Origin: a bacterium
Lineage (GTDB): Bacteria; Patescibacteriota; Minisyncoccia; Moranbacterales; UBA2206
Length of the DNA stretch: 14,675 nt
Reading direction: 5' to 3'
NCBI GenBank assembly: GCA_021789395.1
Contig: JAJYJP010000014.1
Span: forward strand, 1-14,675
Of this stretch, positions 8,024-13,869 are shown in pieces (positions within the stretch are counted from its first letter, which is position 1; every line of letters begins with the position of its first letter). Both the position numbers and the translations under genes were made by a program. The notes under the pieces are model-generated. The model was not told the DNA's origin and made no database searches. It was given only the letters and a program-made list of their open reading frames with translations.

Positions 8024-8904
8024 TGTATCGGTTTAATCTCATCCCAGCCGAAGGCTTCGGGATACTCGCGCCACAGTCCTTCGCAGGAATCATAGTATCT
8101 GCAGGTCTTGCATCTTTTATCTTTCAATTTACCCTCGATCATTCTTGATTTCTTGAAATCATCCACCACATGATCCAGATCAAATATGGCCATATCCGGC
8201 ATATTGATTTCCGAAATGACATCCAGATTCTCCTCCAACAAGCATGGCGGAACGGCCTCCACCATGACACGACTGTTGAATTTCTTGGCGATATTGATAG
8301 CCCCTTTAAGATGAGGCAGCATCAGACTCAAGCGCGGAACAACCGCATCAAAATTATCCTTGGCCGAACCCAATGCGTGCGCGAATGCAAATTGGAATTG
8401 ATCAACACCCAAGGCGATCATAAACTTGGCTATTTCCGGCAGATGGCGATAATTTGATTTGCATATCACCGTATTCATTATCACGGTCTGCTTCAATCTT
8501 TTCAGATTTCTCACTCCGGAGACTGCTTGCTTGAAGCTATCCGCCTGGGTCAGATAGTTATGCAATTCTTCGGTATGGCCGTGTATGGCCAGCGCGAATT
8601 CATTGGCTCCGGCCGCGATTATTTCTTGGCAAAATTTTTCATAAGCGAACATCCTGCCGTTGGATTGGATTTGTATGATTTTGAATCCGCAACTTTTCGC
8701 AAATCCGACCAATTCCAAAATATCTTTCCGAATTGTCGGCTCTCCTCCGGTAAAGGTTATGTAATCACAATCCTTGCCGGCTTCCTTGATGATCCGCCTG
8801 AGTTCTTCCGTATCCTTATCGCCAAATTTCTTCTTATGCGCCTGCACGCAAAAAACACAATCATTATTGCAAGCAAATCCGGTTTTTACATCAGCCTTTT
8901 TCAT
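8020..8904 (-). CDS. Radical SAM protein, NGRMFAY subfamily (294 aa)
   Basis: The motif CxxxCxxC is C12, C16, C19, and GGEPT is at 53-57. The stretch SNGRMFAYEKF, AIHGHTEELH and SFKQAVSGVRNL closely matches the fusion protein upstream and the 376-residue protein downstream. The auxiliary-cluster set is C221 plus C265, C268, C274 (CKTCRYYDSC), followed by EGLWREYPEAFGWDEIKPI, a tail common in twitch-type radical SAM proteins. Its length equals the radical SAM half of the fusion, which helps place the fusion boundary. Sixteen bases separate it from the fusion's stop, with at most a weak GGAAA before the ATG. Confidence 0.88.
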   Translation of the reverse strand: MKKADVKTGFACNNDCVFCVQAHKKKFGDKDTEELRRIIKEAGKDCDYITFTGGEPTIRKDILELVGFAKSCGFKIIQIQSNGRMFAYEKFCQEIIAAGANEFALAIHGHTEELHNYLTQADSFKQAVSGVRNLKRLKQTVIMNTVICKSNYRHLPEIAKFMIALGVDQFQFAFAHALGSAKDNFDAVVPRLSLMLPHLKGAINIAKKFNSRVMVEAVPPCLLEENLDVISEINMPDMAIFDLDHVVDDFKKSRMIEGKLKDKRCKTCRYYDSCEGLWREYPEAFGWDEIKPIQ

Positions 8905-8920
8905 TTTTCCGATAATTTAA

Positions 8921-10744
8921 TTAATATCTCCCCCGCTTATATATCGCACTTGCCAGATCATCTCTCCACTTCTGCGAATGATCCAGGGCGGCCAAAGAAG
9001 CCTTGAGGGATTTTTGGGTTATTTTAAAATCGCTGAATTCGACGATTCTTTTGATCTTTTTTATCAATTTCTTATTAGATATAACATAGCCGGTCCGATA
9101 ATCAGACATGAAATAATTTTTGGAAAAAGAATTTACGATGGCAACCGGATATTTTTCCGTGTCTATGATGTCCAGAATGGATCGCGGTCGGGGCGGAAAT
9201 CTGTTTATTATTTCATCCACTATAAAAAATAAATTATTCTTCAGACAAAACTCGGCTATTTTTTTCATCTCTTTTTGCGGAATAGACGTAAAATCTTTCA
9301 GATAAGGGTTGGTCACGATGATTGCTTTGGTTCTTTGGCTGATTTTCTTCTTTATTTCGGAAAGCGTGACTTCTTTTTTGATCGTTTTCACGGCTCCCCC
9401 CAAATTGCCGATTCCATTGGCATAACCTTCCCAGCATGGATCCTGCAATATGATTTCATCTCCCGGAACTATGATGGTCATAAGGATCAAAAACAGAGAG
9501 TGTCGCGCTCCGGTAGTCAGACAGACGTTGCCATTCTTTATCGGCAGCTTAAAATCATCATCTGCCTGCTTGATGATGGCGGAAATCAATCCATCTTCGG
9601 AAGTCTCCTTATCATATTTCAGAATTTGATCCGGCAATTTATATCTGGGATCATCATAGACCGGAGTCTTGCTTCCCTCAAACATCAGCGAGGAAACGCC
9701 GATTTTTTTAGCTGCGCTTTTGGCCGACTTAAGATCCATGCCTTTACTTGGAATGAAAACCGCGTCATTATATGCATCGAAGCGGATCAACTTCTTGCTT
9801 TGCTCAAGCCTGTTCATATCTATTCCGCTAAAATAATACCTCAGATCATCCTGATCAAATCCGCCCACCCTTTGACCGTCAAATCCGAATTTTTCGACAT
9901 AGCCGATCGGAAATCCGACACAACCATCGTTCAACGGACAGGAAAGACAAGGCTCATTCTTGATATAAGATCCGCCGCTGGCCAACCGCTTTTCATACCG
10001 ATAATTGCCGTAAAATCCATACGTCACGCAAGCAGGCCCCTTCTCGATGTAAAATTGATCGACATATCCTTTTTCTTTTGCCGTTTTCAAATAATAAAGT
10101 GCCTCATTCACATATGGCTCAGCCTTTGAAAACTCCACCAGGATAGCGCCGTTTGATTTGGCGTTACCGGCCACCTCGATAAACGACAGATTGACCAACC
10201 GGATGCCCAGATCCTCCACGATAAACTTAACGATCCTCGGAAGATCCTTGTGGTTTTTTTTGCTTATTACCGTAAAGGAAGAAATATGGATATGCGGCTT
10301 GATCTTACGTACGTTTTGCAGGCCTCTCATCGTTTGATAAAAACTGCCGCGGACTCCGGTCGCCCAATCATGCAAGTCCGGGTTTCGACCATGGATCGAA
10401 ATCTGCAACGAGTGCACGTCATGCGCGAAAATCTTTTTGCAAAAACCTTCATAAGCGAACATTCTTCCGTTCGTTTCCATCCTGACAGCGAAACCGGCCC
10501 TGTTGATCTCACGCATGAACTGGAAAAGATCGGGATGGATCGTCGGTTCCCCTCCGAACAAAGCGACGGTATCAGCTTTTGATTTTCGGGCTTTTGCAAG
10601 CTCCCTTTTTAACTCTCGTCCTAAAGAGATCGGCTTGATCGAATTCCCTCCTGAGTTATAGCAAAATTTGCAATTATTATTGCAAAATTTTGAAATATTC
10701 AAAATATGTAAGCGCGTCGCTTTATCCTTCCGCATACCCTTCAC
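8921..10744 (-). CDS. Radical SAM - PLP aminotransferase fusion, aminotransferase shortened
   Basis: Residues 1-300 are a radical SAM enzyme of the same subfamily as the 294-residue neighbour: C21, C25, C28; GGEPT 64-68; TNGRMFAYE; C239 with C266, C269, C275. From about residue 320 it becomes a fold-type I (class I/II) PLP aminotransferase. Visible are TTGARHS 410-416, the PGDE and P-x-W/Y-x-GY region, VTNP with N479, the pyridine-N aspartate D510, and SFSK with the Schiff-base lysine K542, then R550. The usual DExY tyrosine is Ile513. The protein stops about 65 residues after K542 (YKRGRY), so the C-terminal small domain and its carboxylate-binding Arg are missing. The domain is about 290 residues where about 390 is normal. 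The start is GTG at 10744, with ATG three codons later as an alternative. Confidence 0.88.
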   Translation of the reverse strand: MKGMRKDKATRLHILNISKFCNNNCKFCYNSGGNSIKPISLGRELKRELAKARKSKADTVALFGGEPTIHPDLFQFMREINRAGFAVRMETNGRMFAYEGFCKKIFAHDVHSLQISIHGRNPDLHDWATGVRGSFYQTMRGLQNVRKIKPHIHISSFTVISKKNHKDLPRIVKFIVEDLGIRLVNLSFIEVAGNAKSNGAILVEFSKAEPYVNEALYYLKTAKEKGYVDQFYIEKGPACVTYGFYGNYRYEKRLASGGSYIKNEPCLSCPLNDGCVGFPIGYVEKFGFDGQRVGGFDQDDLRYYFSGIDMNRLEQSKKLIRFDAYNDAVFIPSKGMDLKSAKSAAKKIGVSSLMFEGSKTPVYDDPRYKLPDQILKYDKETSEDGLISAIIKQADDDFKLPIKNGNVCLTTGARHSLFLILMTIIVPGDEIILQDPCWEGYANGIGNLGGAVKTIKKEVTLSEIKKKISQRTKAIIVTNPYLKDFTSIPQKEMKKIAEFCLKNNLFFIVDEIINRFPPRPRSILDIIDTEKYPVAIVNSFSKNYFMSDYRTGYVISNKKLIKKIKRIVEFSDFKITQKSLKASLAALDHSQKWRDDLASAIYKRGRY

Positions 10745-10759
10745 GATAAACTTTATTCA

Positions 10760-11533
10760 TTATCTGACATAAATACTTCTCGCCTTATTTTCCGAGCAAA
10801 AATAGGATATTTTCAGCTTATTTTCAATAATAGCATCTTTGACAGTTTCCGGTAAATCGATGAATCCGAGCTCCTTTTTGTCCAGCAACAATCCTTTGCT
10901 GAGCCGTATCCACCTTTTTTCAGACGCCACGCTACCGTCTTTTGACAATCTCCACAACCAGCCCTGCGATGGCTTTTCCATCGGGTAAATCTTTATTTGG
11001 AACCCTCCATCGCCCGTCAGATCGATGGCAACCGTGTCCAGTTTCCTATGCGCTAAGGGGCCCCTGATTTTTCCATAATTCAGATCGAGGGCCTGACAAA
11101 ATTTTTCCAGATCAAATTTGTCATTGTTTATACTCAGATAAATTTTGGCCTTGATCTTTTCCCCCAGTTCGATTCCCACCTGTATCGGCCAAGTTCCATG
11201 TTGATTAAAGTCAAAAAATTTTGCACAATTTTTTTTATCATAATTGAAAGAGACGGCCGCCAAAAAATCCAAAAAATTTAAAATTTTATTTTTTCTTTTT
11301 TCAATCAACTCACCGATCTTATTTTTCCCGACATTCGGATCATAGAATTCCAGATGCAAGATCCGGATACTTGGATTGTCTTCAACAAGAGAAAATTCAA
11401 ACTCACGAAAAAAGATTCCGTCCGATGATCCTTCGTTCAATCCTGTCATTTTGGAAAAAATCAGACCACAATCCTTAGCTCCATATGCCTTTTCCAAAAC
11501 TTTGATAAATTTTCCGCTTTGACGATCGTTCAT
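10760..11533 (-). CDS. Unrecognised 257-residue protein, possible ABBA-fold prenyltransferase-like
   Basis: I do not recognise this protein with confidence. There is no signal peptide, membrane segment or metal motif. It shows recurring two-strand units rich in alternating hydrophobic and basic residues: FREFEFSL...RILHLEFY (43-64), PIQVGIELGEKIKAKIYL (116-133) and LDTVAIDLTGDGGFQIKIY (165-183), with helical stretches between. That rhythm, and the segments themselves, recall from memory the LynF/TruF/PagF peptide prenyltransferases with ABBA barrels, which modify RiPPs. The similarity is weak and unverified. Its ATG directly abuts the TAA of the upstream radical SAM gene, so it is an integral operon member. 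Alternatives are a peptide-recognition protein or a new fold. HxsD, the small partner of His-Xaa-Ser systems, is also possible but not evident. Confidence 0.75.
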   Translation of the reverse strand: MNDRQSGKFIKVLEKAYGAKDCGLIFSKMTGLNEGSSDGIFFREFEFSLVEDNPSIRILHLEFYDPNVGKNKIGELIEKRKNKILNFLDFLAAVSFNYDKKNCAKFFDFNQHGTWPIQVGIELGEKIKAKIYLSINNDKFDLEKFCQALDLNYGKIRGPLAHRKLDTVAIDLTGDGGFQIKIYPMEKPSQGWLWRLSKDGSVASEKRWIRLSKGLLLDKKELGFIDLPETVKDAIIENKLKISYFCSENKARSIYVR

Positions 11534-12610
11534 TTATTCAAAAATTCTTTTTTTGGCTTGTAAGATATACTCCTTGAACCGTTTGTCGGTCTCTGATCTT
11601 TCGATTATTTTTTCCGCCAAAAAATTTGACCAGCGGTTTCTGATGGAAACAATTTCATTATCAAAAACACCTTCGCCGCCTGCCAAGTATCCGGACCAAC
11701 AAGTGTCGCATGATTCAGAGTTATTCTTGCAATTTGCGTATCTTTCAGAAAAATTTTCCGTTTTGAAAGATCCCACCAGATAGCGCTCTTTGCCGGGAAG
11801 ATTCATCAAAAAAGGCGAGAAGGCGACCTCTCCATCGGGATAGACCTCGGTATTCTCAAAAAATGGGCACCTATTCTCCGCCGCCATCTTTTTGTAGAAT
11901 AATTTACGATTGATCGAGTTTATAAAAATATATTTTTCTGAAAGTATGCTTTTATACACCCGGCTTCCGACTTTTGCCAGATTTTCAACAAATATTTTTT
12001 TCCGATTTTTTGTCCATAAGAAATCTTTACCCTGGATAGGCTCTATATTGATATTATCGAAGCCTTGCTCTATCAAAAACTCCATATTTTCAAACATATG
12101 TCTGGCATGAACGGGCAAAACTCCGAACAAGACGCTTAGATCCTCTTTTGCAATCATTTCCATCACAATAGGCAACTTTTCAGCAACCCGCAAAAAAGAA
12201 GGATCTCCGCCGGGAAAGATTCTCGCTCTGTCATGAAAGCGTTTCTTTCCATCCATGCTTATGGCAAGTTTGGTTTTTGTTTTTCTGAAAAAATTCAATC
12301 TTTTCTCATCCAGCAGCAAACCGTTGGTTCCCACGGAAATGATCAAATTTTTTTTCTTTTCTTTCGCCAAAGACTGGGCAAAGATTGTTATTCTTTTCAA
12401 AAGATCAAAATATATCAAAGGTTCTCCGCCGTATATCATCAACAATTTTTCTTTTCCCCGCGAATTGATCAGGAATTCAATTGCCCGTGAGGCAACTGCA
12501 AATTTGATCACTTTGTCTTTTTTTGAGACAAAACAATAGCGGCAATCCAATAGACATTTTGTCGTCAGGGCCAATCTTAGCTTATATATTTTTTTATCCG
12601 CAATCATCAT
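11534..12610 (-). CDS. Radical SAM/SPASM-like protein, anSME-like architecture (358 aa)
   Basis: The SAM cluster motif is C19, C23, C26 (CLLDCRYC), with YGGEPL at 60-65, GTNGLLL and AISMDGKKRFHD (117-126). These are the layout of sulfatase-maturase-like SPASM enzymes. C-terminal cysteines C248 (RCPFF, before VYPDGEVAFSPF), C294, C301 and C304 (CDTCWSGYLAGGEG) fit an auxiliary cluster, though fewer than the seven of classic SPASM. It is the apparent paralog of the 346-residue protein at 5842-6882, which lacks these cysteines. AAAGAG directly precedes the ATG pair. The 61-base gap before it holds a small hairpin. It probably modifies the HGS peptide, by context. Confidence 0.87.
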   Translation of the reverse strand: MMIADKKIYKLRLALTTKCLLDCRYCFVSKKDKVIKFAVASRAIEFLINSRGKEKLLMIYGGEPLIYFDLLKRITIFAQSLAKEKKKNLIISVGTNGLLLDEKRLNFFRKTKTKLAISMDGKKRFHDRARIFPGGDPSFLRVAEKLPIVMEMIAKEDLSVLFGVLPVHARHMFENMEFLIEQGFDNINIEPIQGKDFLWTKNRKKIFVENLAKVGSRVYKSILSEKYIFINSINRKLFYKKMAAENRCPFFENTEVYPDGEVAFSPFLMNLPGKERYLVGSFKTENFSERYANCKNNSESCDTCWSGYLAGGEGVFDNEIVSIRNRWSNFLAEKIIERSETDKRFKEYILQAKKRIFE

Positions 12611-12625
12611 CTCTTTAAAAATTAA

Positions 12626-12644
12626 AATCCCTAAAGCAGGGATT
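12626..12644 (-). promoter_or_regulatory. Hairpin between Cys-repeat gene and downstream radical SAM genes
   Basis: The sequence aatccctaaagcagggatt has perfect seven-base arms around a five-base loop. On the minus strand it is followed by TTAATTTTT and then the AAAGAG-ATG of the next gene. The stem is short and the T-run imperfect, so it is at best a weak terminator or an RNA-processing site. It could make peptide and Cys-repeat mRNA more abundant than enzyme mRNA. Confidence 0.4.
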
Positions 12645-12671
12645 TCAGTTCCTTATATTTTTATCTATTTC

Positions 12672-13610
12672 TTATTGAAATTGATTTTTGCATTGCTGGT
12701 AATTGTCTTTATTTTGTCCGTCTTTTTCCGGTATATTCTCGCAGATGGAAGGATCGTTTTTTATCTTTGCCATTTTGGACGCATATTTTTCATAACATGC
12801 GTTATCAGCATAGATCTTGTTCAGCTCGGCATTTCCATCGTCCTTGATGGCCACTTGGCAAAAAAACTTGGTGAAACTGCCTGAATTTGAATCAATCTTA
12901 GCGCATTCGTCATAATTCTTGTCTTCGATAGCCTTCACAAAAGCCACGCTTTCTTTGCACAAACTTTGAGCATCATTAGCATTGATTTGTCCGCAACTTT
13001 CCTCAACTCCGAAATTTTGAGAATTTCTATTTCCATCTGTTGATAGGCATGAGCCCTTGCTGCCATAACTTCCGGTCAATTCTTGGCAGACATTATCATT
13101 CCTCGCCGCCGCCGCCAAGCAAAGATGGTTCTTAAAAGCATCCTTTATGCTGCAAAGAGAGATGTCCTTTTTTACCATAGCCTCGCAGACAACTCCGTCA
13201 TCGGGATTGATCTTGCCAAGCTCGGTGCAATATCTATCATCACCCGAACCGATGGAAGCTATGATGTCCAATGTTTTCAAACATTGATTCTTGTCCTGCC
13301 CATCTGCAAGATTGTCGCATCTTTGAGGATCCTTATCTGCAATCGCCTTAGCCATAAAATAAAACAGTCCGTTCGGATCATTTCTGTTTTCAGGATTGGA
13401 ATTCGGATCATATCCCTTCTGACAGCTGACAAACTCATCCAAAATTGCCTTGTCGTCCACACTTAGATTCACCACTGGATTCTGAACGGTCTGATTGTTG
13501 TTCACATTGTCAGTTTTTCTCTGCCGAAAAGCATAAATACCTATGATAAGAACGAAAGCCGCAATCAAAACAACAGTTATGAATATTGATATTTTTTTTG
13601 TTTTTTCCAT
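12672..13610 (-). CDS. Membrane-anchored extracytoplasmic Cys-repeat protein (312 aa)
   Basis: Function is unknown. A short basic start is followed by one transmembrane helix (about residues 7-28) and then a soluble part that should face outside. The soluble part holds 16 cysteines spread over several degenerate units of roughly 25-35 residues, with the pattern D-x-x-x-C-x-x-L/I, 8-14 residues, C, then A-rich. Examples are KDPQRCDNL...QCLKTL, KDISLCSI...LCLAAAARND, KNYDECAKI...FCQVAIKD and NDPSICENI...QCKNQF. Paired cysteines suggest disulfides. Such Cys-pair repeats are common in Patescibacteria surface proteins, from general knowledge. It starts 9 bases after the peptide gene, with only an A-rich leader and no Shine-Dalgarno sequence. 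It might bind, display or protect against the peptide, but that is inference. Confidence 0.82.
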   Translation of the reverse strand: MEKTKKISIFITVVLIAAFVLIIGIYAFRQRKTDNVNNNQTVQNPVVNLSVDDKAILDEFVSCQKGYDPNSNPENRNDPNGLFYFMAKAIADKDPQRCDNLADGQDKNQCLKTLDIIASIGSGDDRYCTELGKINPDDGVVCEAMVKKDISLCSIKDAFKNHLCLAAAARNDNVCQELTGSYGSKGSCLSTDGNRNSQNFGVEESCGQINANDAQSLCKESVAFVKAIEDKNYDECAKIDSNSGSFTKFFCQVAIKDDGNAELNKIYADNACYEKYASKMAKIKNDPSICENIPEKDGQNKDNYQQCKNQFQ

Positions 13611-13619
13611 TTTTTTATT

Positions 13620-13859
13620 TTAGCACCATCCTCCTACAGAATGAGAACCATGAGAACCATGAGAACCGTGAGAACCGTGAGAGGTGTGGGCGCAGTTAGC
13701 ATTTACATCGTTCGGCTTTATTAATCCGCTCATAATTCCGGTTATTGCCATAAGAGTTATGCCGAGCTTGATTGCGTTTTTTTCAACTATTTTTCCCTCT
13801 TCGCTTGATAAGAAAGCTTTAAGCTCTTTTTTAATCTGAGGAAAATCCGTCTTTTTCAT
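13620..13859 (-). CDS. His-Xaa-Ser repeat RiPP precursor peptide (HxsA2-like)
   Basis: This 79-residue peptide has a leader and a core. The leader contains a charged helix (KKELKAFLSSEEGKIVEKN, residues 10-28) and a hydrophobic stretch (GITLMAITGIMSGLI, 33-47). The core from about residue 54 starts NANCAHTS, runs as HGS units with His at 58, 61, 64, 67, 70 and 73, and ends SVGGWC with Cys79 last. FLxSEEGK leaders followed by H-x-S repeats are the hallmark of HxsA/HxsA2 peptides of radical SAM-modified systems, from family knowledge. The gene sits 10 bases after the edge radical SAM/SPASM gene. The ATG is preceded only by A/T-rich sequence with no Shine-Dalgarno. No GG-type leader cleavage site stands out except near G41 or G45. 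Modification is likely on the His/Ser/Gly repeat or the Cys/Trp end. Confidence 0.86.
   Translation of the reverse strand: MKKTDFPQIKKELKAFLSSEEGKIVEKNAIKLGITLMAITGIMSGLIKPNDVNANCAHTSHGSHGSHGSHGSHSVGGWC
13641..13685. repeat. Nine-base tandem repeat encoding the His-Gly-Ser units
   Basis: Units of atgagaacc or gtgagaacc (plus strand) occur four times in succession from 13641, followed by a diverged fifth unit. Each unit encodes one His-Gly-Ser triplet on the minus strand. Three units use CAT and the others CAC for His. The near-identity suggests recent expansion by slippage, so repeat number may vary between strains. Confidence 0.85.
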
Positions 13860-13869
13860 TTTAATTTAT

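Noticed and set aside
9275..10129. Long plus-strand open frame opposite the fusion gene
   Set aside because: It is antisense to a strongly supported radical SAM/aminotransferase gene, is rich in atypical residue runs and shows no recognisable motif.
10669..10684. Recurring gcaattattattgc-like near-palindromes (also near 7944 and 8862) as a possible regulatory element
   Set aside because: They fall exactly on the CNNNC codons of the radical SAM motif (TGC AAT AAT AAT TGC), so protein conservation and codon choice explain them.
13641..13685. Short tandem repeat as a possible CRISPR or microsatellite
   Set aside because: Units are only nine bases, without spacers, and translate in frame to His-Gly-Ser within a well-supported peptide gene.
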